Shown: one piece after another, positions 46,385-60,226 of the stretch
Numbering within the stretch: position 1 is the first letter of the stretch
Layout: every line of letters begins with the position of its first letter
Origin: Streptomyces macrolidinus
Lineage (GTDB): Bacteria; Actinomycetota; Actinomycetes; Streptomycetales; Streptomycetaceae
DNA: 64,000 nucleotides
Direction of reading: 5' to 3'
NCBI RefSeq assembly: GCF_023887685.1
Contig: NZ_JAMWMR010000014.1
Location: 97,644-161,643 of the forward strand
Notes under the pieces: model-generated
Told to the model about the DNA's origin: nothing
Databases searched by the model: none
What the model saw: only the letters and a program-made list of their open reading frames with translations
Position numbers and translations under genes: made by a program

Positions 46385-46927
46385 TCAAGTCCCCCCGTTC
46401 TCTTCCGTATCCTGTGCCCGCTCGTTCGCGGCCTGTTCGCCCGCCAGCTCTTGCAGCAGCAGTGCGAGTACGCTCCGTACACTCTCCCCACGGATGTCCG
46501 CACGGCCACCTCTCAACCGCAAGGACGCCACTTTCCCGCCACCCGGTTCACCCGCGGCCCCGCGCGGTCCGTCCACCGCCACGAAGACCGTGCCGACCGG
46601 CTGCCCGTCCTGTGGCTCGGGCCCGGCCACTCCGGTCGTGGCCACCCCCCAGTCCGCGCCGAGCGCCTTGCGGACACCGGCCGCCATCTGGGCCGCGACC
46701 TGCGGATCCACCGCACCGCGCGCGGCCAGCAGGGTGGCGTCGACGCCGAGGACGTCCCGTTTGAGATCGGTGGCGTAGGCGGTGACGGAACCGCGGAAGG
46801 CCTGGGAGGCCCCGGCCACCGCCGTGATCTCCGCGGCCACCAGGCCCCCGGTCAGCGACTCGGCGACGGCGAGCGTCTCGCCTCTTGCCGTGAGGAGCCG
46901 CAGCACGTCGACGGCCAGGGCCGTCAC
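46385..46927 (-). CDS. cinA: CinA C-terminal-domain nicotinamide-nucleotide amidase (PncC type)
   Basis: A 180-aa protein consisting only of the CinA C-terminal domain, which deamidates nicotinamide mononucleotide to recycle NAD. Motifs are AVAESLTGGLVAAEITAVAG, FRGSVTAYATDLKRDVLGV and GVATTGVAGPEPQDGQPVGT. The N-terminal molybdopterin-binding-like domain of full CinA is absent, as is usual in actinobacteria. GTG at 46927 overlaps the pgsA stop (GTGA), so the two are coupled. Confidence 0.9.
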   Translation of the reverse strand: MTALAVDVLRLLTARGETLAVAESLTGGLVAAEITAVAGASQAFRGSVTAYATDLKRDVLGVDATLLAARGAVDPQVAAQMAAGVRKALGADWGVATTGVAGPEPQDGQPVGTVFVAVDGPRGAAGEPGGGKVASLRLRGGRADIRGESVRSVLALLLQELAGEQAANERAQDTEENGGT

Positions 46928-47694
46928 CGCTCGGTCTCCTCGGCCGCGGCCCGGCGCGCGGCGATCGAACGCCGGCGCAGCACCACGGCCTGCCGCACAT
47001 AGTCGAGCCCGGTGACGATGGTCAGGACGAGCGCCACGGCCATCACCCAGAACCTGAGGCTCGCGAGCCATCCGGTGAGGGCCAGGACGTACATCCCGAC
47101 GGCCACGCCCTGCGTCAGCGTCTTCAGCTTGCCGCCGCGGCTGGCCGGGATCACACCGTGGCGGATCACCAGGAAGCGCAGCAGGGTGACCCCCAGCTCA
47201 CGGCCGAGGATCACCACGGTCACCCACCACGGCAGATCGCCGAGCCAGGACAGGCAGATCAGCGCCGCGCCCATGATCGCCTTGTCGGCGATGGGGTCGG
47301 CGATCTTCCCGAAGTCGGTGACGAGGTTGTAGGTGCGCGCCAGATGACCGTCGAACAGGTCGGTGATCATGGCGATGGCGAAGGCGGCCCAGGCGAGCGA
47401 GCGCCATGCCGGGTCGTATCCGCCGTCGGCCATCATCAGCGCGACGAAGCCCGGTACGAGGACCAGACGGAGCATCGTCAGGAGGTTGGCGACGTTCCAG
47501 ACGCTGGCCTGGTTGACCGCGGCGGCGGCCAGTTTGGCGCCCCGCGCCGGCCGTGCGCCGTCCCCGGCGCCGGAGGCATGGGGCGCGCCCGGACCCTGCA
47601 CCGACTCGGCGGCCGGAACGCCGGAGGCACCCTGGGTGCCCGTACCGCGCGCGCTCGAGGAGCCGCCCGCCGCGGATGCCGGGATTCCGGTCAT
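46924..47694 (-). CDS. pgsA: CDP-diacylglycerol-glycerol-3-phosphate 3-phosphatidyltransferase PgsA
   Basis: Membrane enzyme of phospholipid synthesis making phosphatidylglycerol phosphate from CDP-diacylglycerol. The 256-aa product has the complete CDP-alcohol transferase motif DGHLART then G and two more Asp residues (FGKIADPIADK), about four helices and an N-terminal disordered Ser/Gly extension of about 65 residues. It overlaps rimO upstream by ATGA and cinA downstream by GTGA. The operon order rimO-pgsA-cinA-clgR is typical for the genus. Confidence 0.92.
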   Translation of the reverse strand: MTGIPASAAGGSSSARGTGTQGASGVPAAESVQGPGAPHASGAGDGARPARGAKLAAAAVNQASVWNVANLLTMLRLVLVPGFVALMMADGGYDPAWRSLAWAAFAIAMITDLFDGHLARTYNLVTDFGKIADPIADKAIMGAALICLSWLGDLPWWVTVVILGRELGVTLLRFLVIRHGVIPASRGGKLKTLTQGVAVGMYVLALTGWLASLRFWVMAVALVLTIVTGLDYVRQAVVLRRRSIAARRAAAEETER

Positions 47695-49163
47695 CTGCCC
47701 GCCTCCTCAGGACACTCGAGCGAGCCCGCGTAAGGCTCGGCCACCAGATCGACCCCCGCCGTACCGATCACCTTCGCCTCGACCATACGGCCGACGACGA
47801 GTCCTTCGCGCTCCGTGAAGAGCACTTGGCCGTCCGTCTCGGGCGCCTGGTGCGCGGCACGGCCGTAGGCGCCGTCCTCGTCGTCGACCGACTCCACCAG
47901 GACCTGGACGGTCTCGCCGACGCGCTCCTCGGCGCGCTGCGACACCAGTTCCTCGGCGAGCCGGGAGACCCGGGCCAGCCGCTCGGCGACGACGTCCTCG
48001 TCGAGCTTGTTCTCGTACGTCGCCGCTTCCGTGCCCTCCTCGTCGGAGTAGCCGAAGACGCCGATCGCGTCCAGGCGCGCGCCGTTCAGGAAGCGCTCCA
48101 GTTCGGCGAGGTCGGCCTCGGTCTCGCCGGGGAAGCCCACGATGAAGTTGGAGCGCACACCGGCCTGCGGTGCCTTGCTTCTGATGGTGTCGAGCAGTTC
48201 CAGGAAGCGGTCGGTGTCACCGAAGCGGCGCATGGCGCGCAGGACACCGGGCGCGGAGTGCTGGAAGGACAGGTCGAAGTAGGGCACGACCTTCGGCGTG
48301 GAGGTGAGGACGTCGATGAGTCCGGGGCGCATCTCGGCGGGCTGGAGGTAGCTGACGCGGACGCGCTCGATGCCGTCGACCTCGGCGAGTTCGGGCAGCA
48401 GGGACTCCAGGAGGCGGATGTCGCCGAGGTCCTTGCCGTAGGAGGTGTTGTTCTCGGAGACCAGCATGATCTCCTTGACGCCCTGCTCGGCCAGCCAGCG
48501 CGTCTCGTTCAGCACATCGCTCGGGCGGCGCGAGATGAAGGAGCCGCGGAAGGACGGGATGGCGCAGAAGGAGCAGCGCCGGTCGCAGCCGGAGGCGAGC
48601 TTCACCGAGGCGACCGGGGTTCCGTCCAGTCGGCGGCGCAGGGGCGCGCGGGGGCCCGACTGCGGGGCCACGCCCTCGGGAAGGTCGGTCGGGGCGCCGT
48701 GCCCGGGGAGGGCGACGTCCGAGGCGGACTGCCGCTCCACGGGGCTGATCGGCAGCAGCTTGCGCCGGTCACGCGGGGTGTGCGAGGCGTGGATGCCGCC
48801 GTTCAGGATGGTCTGGAGCCGGTCCGAGATGTCGGTGTAGTCGTCGAAACCGAGGACGCCGTCGGCCTCCGGGAGGGCCTCGGCGAGTTCCTTGCCGTAC
48901 CGCTCGGCCATGCAGCCCACCGCCACGACGGCCTGCGTTCTGCCGTGGTCCTTGAGGTCGTTGGCCTCCAACAGGGCGTCGACGGAGTCCTTCTTCGCGG
49001 CTTCGACGAAGCCGCAGGTGTTCACGACCGCGACGTCCGCATCGGCGGCGTCCTCGACGAGCTGCCAGCCGTCCGCCTCCAAACGGCCTGCGAGCTCCTC
49101 CGAGTCCACCTCGTTACGGGCGCAGCCAAGGGTGACGAGTGCGACGGTACGGCGTTCAGGCAT
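47691..49163 (-). CDS. rimO: Ribosomal protein S12 methylthiotransferase RimO
   Basis: Radical-SAM enzyme that methylthiolates the conserved Asp of ribosomal protein S12. The 490-aa product opens MPERRTVALVTLGCARNEVD with the first auxiliary-cluster cysteine, followed by VVNTCGFVEAAKKDSVD and VGCMAERY. The radical-SAM site is CDRRCSFCAIPSFRG, and a TRAM domain ends the protein. An extra Pro/Gly-rich insert of about 60 residues lies before the radical-SAM site. The RimO-specific NTCGFVEAAK segment separates it from MiaB. Start at 49163; its ribosome site is weak. Confidence 0.94.
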   Translation of the reverse strand: MPERRTVALVTLGCARNEVDSEELAGRLEADGWQLVEDAADADVAVVNTCGFVEAAKKDSVDALLEANDLKDHGRTQAVVAVGCMAERYGKELAEALPEADGVLGFDDYTDISDRLQTILNGGIHASHTPRDRRKLLPISPVERQSASDVALPGHGAPTDLPEGVAPQSGPRAPLRRRLDGTPVASVKLASGCDRRCSFCAIPSFRGSFISRRPSDVLNETRWLAEQGVKEIMLVSENNTSYGKDLGDIRLLESLLPELAEVDGIERVRVSYLQPAEMRPGLIDVLTSTPKVVPYFDLSFQHSAPGVLRAMRRFGDTDRFLELLDTIRSKAPQAGVRSNFIVGFPGETEADLAELERFLNGARLDAIGVFGYSDEEGTEAATYENKLDEDVVAERLARVSRLAEELVSQRAEERVGETVQVLVESVDDEDGAYGRAAHQAPETDGQVLFTEREGLVVGRMVEAKVIGTAGVDLVAEPYAGSLECPEEAGR

Positions 49164-49202
49164 GGGCTCAAGACTACTTCGTCCCGCCGACGGCCCATGT
49201 CG

Positions 49203-49232
49203 ACGGGGTTGACCGACCTTGGTCAACCCCGT
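49203..49232 (-). terminator. Hairpin between rodZ-like gene and rimO
   Basis: Perfect 12-bp stem ACGGGGTTGACC / GGTCAACCCCGT with a six-base loop, 49 bp past the rodZ-like stop. It may end that transcript or limit read-through into rimO; an operator is also possible. Confidence 0.6.
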
Positions 49233-49280
49233 GCGTCGCGGACCGTCCGGCGGAACTTCGCCTCCTCGCGGGGGCACAGG

Positions 49281-50147
49281 TCATCCGGTGACCGGGTCGC
49301 CCTTGGTGTACGACAGCCGCTCGACCTGGCCGGGCCGGAAGTCGTCCTCGATCTTCTTGCCGTTGACGTACAGCTCGATGGCGCCTGCGTCCCCGAGGAC
49401 CAGGTCGATCTTCTCCTTGTCCTGGAAGGACTGCGAGTCGCCCTGCTTGAGCAGCCCGTCGAAGAGTGTGCGGCCGTTGTGGTCCTTGGCCGAGATCCAG
49501 CTACGGCCGTCGGTGGCGCTCACCTGGACGGTGACCTTGTCGCGGGGCGCGGCGGCGATGGCGCTGTCGGACGGCTCGGGGCTCCGCTGTGCGGGCTCGC
49601 TGCTCTTGGGCGAGGGCGAGACGGACTTCCCGATGCTCGGCGCGGAGCCCTTGGCGCCCTGCGGTTTCACGCTCTGCCCGCCGGTCCCCTTGACCATGGT
49701 GAAGCCCACGAAGCCGATCACGACGACGATCGCCGCGACCATGGCCGCGGTCCAGTTGGGCCTGCGTCGCTCGGGGCGGATGCGTTCGGCCTCGAAGAGC
49801 GGGGCGGCGGGGGTCGGCTCGGGCCGTCCGCCGTACTCGGCCGCGTACTGCTCGAGCAGGGGTTCGGGAGGGAGATGGACCGCCTGCGCCAGCGCGCGGA
49901 GGTGACCGCGGGCGTAGACGTCGCCGCCGCAGGGCGCGAAGTCGTCCCGTTCGATCGCGTGCACGATGGCGGCGCGGACCCGGGTGGCCTCGCTGACGTC
50001 GTCGACGCTCAGCCCGGCCGCGATGCGCGCCTGTTGCAGGGCGAGACCGATCGGGCGGCGATGCGACGTGGAGGCGTGTTCACGATCGTCTTCGAACGGA
50101 CGCTCGTCCTCGGGGAAGTTGCCGTCAGGAGAGTTGCCGATGGACAC
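49281..50147 (-). CDS. RodZ-like protein: HTH, membrane helix, DUF4115
   Basis: A 288-aa protein with a cytosolic Cro/RodZ helix-turn-helix (LALQQARIAAGLSVDDVSEA, then ATRVRAAIVHAIERDDF), a single membrane helix (AAMVAAIVVVIGFVGFTMV, about 150-168) and an extracellular DUF4115 domain (VTVQVSATDGRSWISAKDHN onward). RodZ links MreB to cell shape in rods; in Streptomyces the counterpart gene is usually found between ftsK and rimO. The linker after the helix is Ser/Pro rich. ATG at 50147. Confidence 0.83.
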   Translation of the reverse strand: MSIGNSPDGNFPEDERPFEDDREHASTSHRRPIGLALQQARIAAGLSVDDVSEATRVRAAIVHAIERDDFAPCGGDVYARGHLRALAQAVHLPPEPLLEQYAAEYGGRPEPTPAAPLFEAERIRPERRRPNWTAAMVAAIVVVIGFVGFTMVKGTGGQSVKPQGAKGSAPSIGKSVSPSPKSSEPAQRSPEPSDSAIAAAPRDKVTVQVSATDGRSWISAKDHNGRTLFDGLLKQGDSQSFQDKEKIDLVLGDAGAIELYVNGKKIEDDFRPGQVERLSYTKGDPVTG

Positions 50148-50439
50148 GGGGGGCGCCTTTCGAGCGTGTAGCCACCTGTGCTGGAGGTTCAGTCTAGGGG
50201 GGTGACGAAAGGGTGAGGCAACCGGCCGATAGGATTTTGTACTCCATCAGAACGGCCGGTCATCCGGATGGCGGGACATATACCTGCTCCCTTGCTCACC
50301 TTGACGTCGCACGGCGCGAAAGGGTTGCCCGACGCCCCCTTACGAGTCGGTCACGGACGAGCCTTGCGAGTCGTACGAGCCGCTCACGACCGCCGCTACG
50401 GGTGAGGCTCCCCGCAACGGCCGCCGCTGCAGGCGGGAT

Positions 50440-53181
50440 TCACTCCCCGCGGATCACGGCGAGCACCCCGTCCAGCTCGTCGGGCTTCACCAGGACGTCA
50501 CGCGCCTTGGATCCCTCGCTGGGGCCGACGATGCCGCGCGACTCCATGAGATCCATGAGCCGTCCGGCCTTGGCGAACCCGACGCGCAGCTTGCGCTGGA
50601 GCATCGAGGTGGACCCGAACTGGGTGGAGACGACCAGCTCGGCCGCCTGGCACAGCAGGTCGAGGTCGTCGCCGATGTCCTCGTCGATCTCCTTCTTCTT
50701 CTGGCCGCCCACGACGACGTCGTCCCGGAAGACGGGCGTCATCTGGTCCTTGCAGTGCTGGACGACGGCCGCGATCTCGTCCTCGGTCACGAACGCGCCC
50801 TGCATACGCGTCGGCTTGTTCGCGCCCATCGGCAGGAAGAGCCCGTCGCCCTTGCCGATCAGCTTCTCGGCGCCGGGCTGGTCGAGGATGACGCGCGAGT
50901 CGGCCAGCGAGGACGTGGCGAAGGCGAGCCGGGAGGGCACGTTCGCCTTGATCAGACCCGTGACGACGTCCACGGACGGCCGCTGCGTGGCGAGCACCAG
51001 ATGGATACCGGCCGCACGCGCGAGCTGCGTGATGCGCACGATCGCGTCCTCGACGTCCCTGGGCGCGACCATCATCAGGTCGGCCAGCTCGTCGACGATC
51101 ACCAGCAGATACGGGTAGGGCTGGAGCTCGCGCTCGCTGCCCTCGGGCGGCTTGACCTTGCCGCTCCTGACCGCCTTGTTGAAGTCGTCGATGTGCCGGA
51201 AGCCGTACGCCGCGAGGTCGTCGTAGCGCAGGTCCATCTCCCGTACGACCCACTGGAGCGCCTCGGCGGCCCGTTTGGGGTTGGTGATGATCGGGGTGAT
51301 CAGGTGCGGGATGCCCTCGTACGCGGTCAGCTCGACGCGCTTGGGGTCGACCAGGACCATGCGCACGTCCTCCGGGGTCGCGCGCATCATGATCGAGGTG
51401 ATCAGGCAGTTGATGCAGGACGACTTGCCGGAACCGGTCGCTCCGGCGACCAGCATGTGCGGCATCTTGGCGAGGCTGTGCATCACATAGCCGCCCTCGA
51501 CGTCCTTGCCGAAGGCGACCAGCATCGGGTCGTCGTCCTCGGCGGAGTCGGCGAGCCGCAGTACGTCACCGACGTTGACCATCTCGCGGTCGGTGTTCGG
51601 GATCTCGATGCCGACCGCGGACTTGCCGGGGATCGGGCTGATGATCCGTACGTCGGGGCTGGCGACGGCGTACGCGATGTTCTTGGTGAGCGCGGTGATC
51701 CGCTCGACCTTCACGGCGGGGCCCAGCTCCACCTCGTACCGCGTGACCGTCGGACCACGGGTGAAGCCGGTGACGGCCGCGTCGACCTTGAACTCGCTGA
51801 AGACGTTGGTCAGGGAGGCGACGACGGCGTCGTTGGCGGCACTGCGCGCCTTGCCGGGTCCGCCGCGCGTGAGCAGGTCGAGCGAGGGCAGGGCGTAGGT
51901 GATGTCGCCGGACAACTGGAGCTGCTCGGCGCGGGGCGGCAGGTCGCGGGGCGGCTGCGGGGCCGCCTTGGTCAGATCGGGTACCGCGGCCTCGGCCGGA
52001 TCGGGGACCGCGGCCTTGGTCAGGTCGGGCACCGCCGCCTTGGCCGCGGGCTTGTCCTGCCGGGGGCGCGCGGCCGGTACCGGCGTCGGCGTGGTCGGCT
52101 CGTTCTCCCCGATGCTCACCCCGTGGGTGAGGTCGGCGACGAGCGGGGAGGGCGGCATGCCGTGCAGCACGGCTCCGTCGAGCGCGGCAGCGGCGGCAGC
52201 GGCGACGTCCACCGCGTCCATCCGCCGGCCCGGGTCGGGCTGCCGCACGGCGGGGCGCCGGGGACGGCTGCGACGCCCCGCGAGCGCCTCCTGCTCGGCG
52301 GCGTCCGGATCGTAGGGGTCGTACGCGGCGTCGGCGGGCCCGCGCCGCCGGGAGCGGGGCAGTGCCTCGCGCCACTGCTCGTCGTAGCGCTCGTCGTCCG
52401 CGGTGCGGGTGTCGTGCACGATCCCGAGCCTGAGGCCGAGCTGCCGCAGCCGCTGCGGGATGGCGGTGACGGGGGTGGCGGTGACCACGAGCAGGCCGAA
52501 GAACGTGAGCAGGACGAGCAGCGGTACGGCGAGGACGTCGCCCATGGTGTACGTCAGCGGGGTGGCCGCGCCCCAGCCGATGAGCCCGCCGGCGTCCCTT
52601 ATCGCCTGCATGCCGTCGCTGCGGGCGGGCCCTCCGCAGGCGATGTGCACCTGGCCGAGCACGCCGATGACGAGCGCGGACAGGCCGATGACGATACGGC
52701 CGTTGGCGTCCAAGCGGTCCGGGTGCAGGATCAGGCGCACGGCGAGGGCACCGAGCAGGATCGGCACGAGCAGATCGAGGCGGCCGAAGGCGCCGGTCAC
52801 CAGGATCTCGACGAGATCGCCGACGGGGCCGCGCAGATGGGCCCAGGTGCCCGCGGCGACGATCAGGGACAGAGCGAGCAGCAGGAGTGCGATGCCGTCC
52901 TTGCGGTGCGCCGGATCGAGCCCCTTCGCGCCCCGCCCCAGGCCGCGGAACATCGCTCCGACGGCGTGCGCGACGCCGAGCCACAGGGCGCGTACGAGCT
53001 TGTACACGCCCGCGGTCGGGTTGGGCGCCGGCGCGGGGGCGGGCTTCCTGGCCGCCGCCTTCCTGGCGGGCGCCGCCTTCTTCGCGGCGGCCTTCTTCGC
53101 GGGGGCCTTGCGCGCCGGAGCCTGTTTCGGAGCGGTCGCCTTCTTCGCGGGCGACTTCTTGGCAGCGGGACGTGAGGCCAT
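50440..53181 (-). CDS. ftsK: DNA translocase FtsK/SpoIIIE
   Basis: Septal DNA pump that clears chromosomes from closing septa, important in sporulation septation. The 913-aa product has an unusual basic N-terminus (PAKKA-type repeats, residues about 5-50), four or five membrane helices (about 90-235), an Ala/Pro linker and the motor: Walker A GATGSGKSSC near 578, Walker B VIVDELADLMM, and TQRPSVDVVTGLIKAN. The C-terminal gamma winged helix that reads DNA polarity sequences is intact (STQFGSTSMLQRKLRVGFAK). Start 53181 is used because the open upstream codons show no ribosome site or similarity. Confidence 0.95.
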   Translation of the reverse strand: MASRPAAKKSPAKKATAPKQAPARKAPAKKAAAKKAAPARKAAARKPAPAPAPNPTAGVYKLVRALWLGVAHAVGAMFRGLGRGAKGLDPAHRKDGIALLLLALSLIVAAGTWAHLRGPVGDLVEILVTGAFGRLDLLVPILLGALAVRLILHPDRLDANGRIVIGLSALVIGVLGQVHIACGGPARSDGMQAIRDAGGLIGWGAATPLTYTMGDVLAVPLLVLLTFFGLLVVTATPVTAIPQRLRQLGLRLGIVHDTRTADDERYDEQWREALPRSRRRGPADAAYDPYDPDAAEQEALAGRRSRPRRPAVRQPDPGRRMDAVDVAAAAAAALDGAVLHGMPPSPLVADLTHGVSIGENEPTTPTPVPAARPRQDKPAAKAAVPDLTKAAVPDPAEAAVPDLTKAAPQPPRDLPPRAEQLQLSGDITYALPSLDLLTRGGPGKARSAANDAVVASLTNVFSEFKVDAAVTGFTRGPTVTRYEVELGPAVKVERITALTKNIAYAVASPDVRIISPIPGKSAVGIEIPNTDREMVNVGDVLRLADSAEDDDPMLVAFGKDVEGGYVMHSLAKMPHMLVAGATGSGKSSCINCLITSIMMRATPEDVRMVLVDPKRVELTAYEGIPHLITPIITNPKRAAEALQWVVREMDLRYDDLAAYGFRHIDDFNKAVRSGKVKPPEGSERELQPYPYLLVIVDELADLMMVAPRDVEDAIVRITQLARAAGIHLVLATQRPSVDVVTGLIKANVPSRLAFATSSLADSRVILDQPGAEKLIGKGDGLFLPMGANKPTRMQGAFVTEDEIAAVVQHCKDQMTPVFRDDVVVGGQKKKEIDEDIGDDLDLLCQAAELVVSTQFGSTSMLQRKLRVGFAKAGRLMDLMESRGIVGPSEGSKARDVLVKPDELDGVLAVIRGE

Positions 53182-53346
53182 GAGTGTGAGGTTACCGGTG
53201 GAGGCGGCAGGGGACACGTGTGCCTCCTGCTTCACCCGTTCGTGTCGCCCGGTGATCGGCACGAAACTGACGTGCGCTCACGAGGGGTGCGCCGTACGGC
53301 GGACAGGGCGGCGCGGGAGGACGGCTTCTCCGGATTCTGACCGCCC

Positions 53347-53406
53347 AACGGCCGCCAGTTCTGGCCGACGGGCCGTCAGCTCTCCCAACGGGCCGTCAGT
53401 TCTGCG
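53347..53406. repeat. Three 20-bp tandem repeats at the end of osaB
   Basis: Units begin at 53347, 53367 and 53387, of the form AACGGGCCGTCAGTTCTGCG with a few changes. The third unit contains the last codons and stop of osaB. Probably replication slippage. Confidence 0.65.
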
Positions 53407-54079
53407 ACGGCACCTGCGGGGTGCCGCTGCCCGTGCCCGGTTCCAGCGCGTCCAGCGCTCTGCGCAGGCCCGTGAGCTTGCGTTCGAGATGGGCCGCGGT
53501 CGCCACCGCCGCCGCGCCCGCCGCGTCGTCGTCGAGCTGCTTGGACAGCGCCTCGGCCTGCTCCTCGACCGCCGCGAGCCGCGCGGAGAGTTCCGCGAGA
53601 AGACCCACCGGCTCCCTGCCCTCGCCGAGCGCGGACCTACCGCCGCTCTCCAACTGCAGCCGCAACAGGGCGGCCTGCTCGCGGAGTTGGCAGTTCTTCA
53701 TGTACAGCTCGACGAACACCGAGACCTTCGCGCGCAGCACCCACGGGTCGAACGGCTTGGAGATGTAGTCCACCGCACCGGCCGCATAGCCGCGGAAGGT
53801 GTGATGCGGACCGTGGTTGATGGCGGTCAGGAAGATGATCGGAATGTCACGGGTCCGCTCCCGTCGCTTGATGTGCGCGGCGGTTTCGAAACCGTCCATA
53901 CCCGGCATCTGGACGTCCAGCAGAATGACCGCGAAGTCGTCCGTCAACAGCGCCTTGAGCGCTTCCTCCCCGGACGATGCCCTGACCAGCGTCTGATCGA
54001 GCGCGGAGAGGATGGCCTCCAGCGCCAGCAGATTCTCCGGCCGGTCATCGACCAGGAGGATCTTGGCCTTCTGCACCAT
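53396..54079 (-). CDS. osaB: Response regulator OsaB with coiled-coil output
   Basis: A 227-aa response regulator with receiver domain ILLVDDRPENLLALEAILSA, phosphoacceptor in VILLDVQMPGMDG and the Lys in DYISKPF. There is no DNA-binding domain; the C-terminal part is a predicted coiled coil (LREQAALLRLQ, LLAELSARLAAVEEQAEAL). In S. coelicolor the homologue OsaB is needed for osmotic adaptation and morphological development and is the partner of OsaA. Start 54079 has GAGGAGGG upstream. It lies 291 bp downstream of osaA, on the same strand. Confidence 0.88.
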   Translation of the reverse strand: MVQKAKILLVDDRPENLLALEAILSALDQTLVRASSGEEALKALLTDDFAVILLDVQMPGMDGFETAAHIKRRERTRDIPIIFLTAINHGPHHTFRGYAAGAVDYISKPFDPWVLRAKVSVFVELYMKNCQLREQAALLRLQLESGGRSALGEGREPVGLLAELSARLAAVEEQAEALSKQLDDDAAGAAAVATAAHLERKLTGLRRALDALEPGTGSGTPQVPSQN

Positions 54080-54370
54080 GGCCCGCCCTCCTCGCCCCGG
54101 CTTGGGGCCGCCCCTGTCCGCAGGATTCGAGGCGGCGCCACCATCTGCCGCCCCGGGGGACGACTCCCTTGCGCCGCCCGCCCTTGTGCCGGTCATCGTA
54201 GCCGCACCCCGCCCGTCACCACACCCTGTCACCGCGATGTCACTGTGCACGTAGCAGGAACGTGGCGGAAGACCAGAAGGTTCCCCGCGCACCGCGGTTC
54301 CTCCCCGCCACGGACACCGTGCGTCAGCGACGTCGCGACGAGGTCACGCGACGAGTTCACGCGACAACGT

Positions 54371-59851
<5,481 letters not shown>

Positions 59852-60226
59852 TGTGTCCCTCCCGCAGGGGTCGACCATCACTGCCGTGCTCAGCGGTACG
59901 GCCGGGCGTACCGCTCAACTCTGGGTACTTCTGCCCGGTTGACCAGGCACGTGCGCATGCTCCCGCCCGGTGTGGCGGAAGGCACGTGGGCTGCCCGCAC
60001 CTTCTCTGGAAGCTTGCCCAGTGTTTCACCCTGCCTGAACCCGGCCATAACAGTTCGGCAGCTTCGCACACGGTCCGCACACACTCCGGGTGTGAACACC
60101 GGCGTCCGGCATCGGCTCGGGCGGCGAAGGTAAGTAACCTTGCATGCGGCTGTCCAGCCGCACCGGTCGACCGGCCTGGGCGGTGGCACACGCACGAGCG
60201 GGCAGGCATCGGAGGGGCGCCGCACC
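59852..60226. promoter_or_regulatory. osaA/osaC divergent promoter region
   Basis: This 375-bp gap serves both genes. A perfect inverted repeat AGCGGTACG-gccggg-CGTACCGCT lies at 59892-59915, 41 bp from the osaA start. Overlapping it in the osaC direction is GCGT-N13-GGGTAC (59906-59928), close to but one base short of the Streptomyces sigma-B promoter pattern (GNNT-N14-16-GGGTAY). A weaker repeat AAGGT-aagta-ACCTT is at 60127-60141. No gene is visible. Confidence 0.45.

Noticed and set aside
60127..60141. Possible iron box (DmdR/IdeR type) AAGGTAAGTAACCTT before osaC
   Set aside because: The 19-bp TTAGGTTAGGCTAACCTAA-type consensus is not matched beyond a short symmetric core, and the gene has no iron link.
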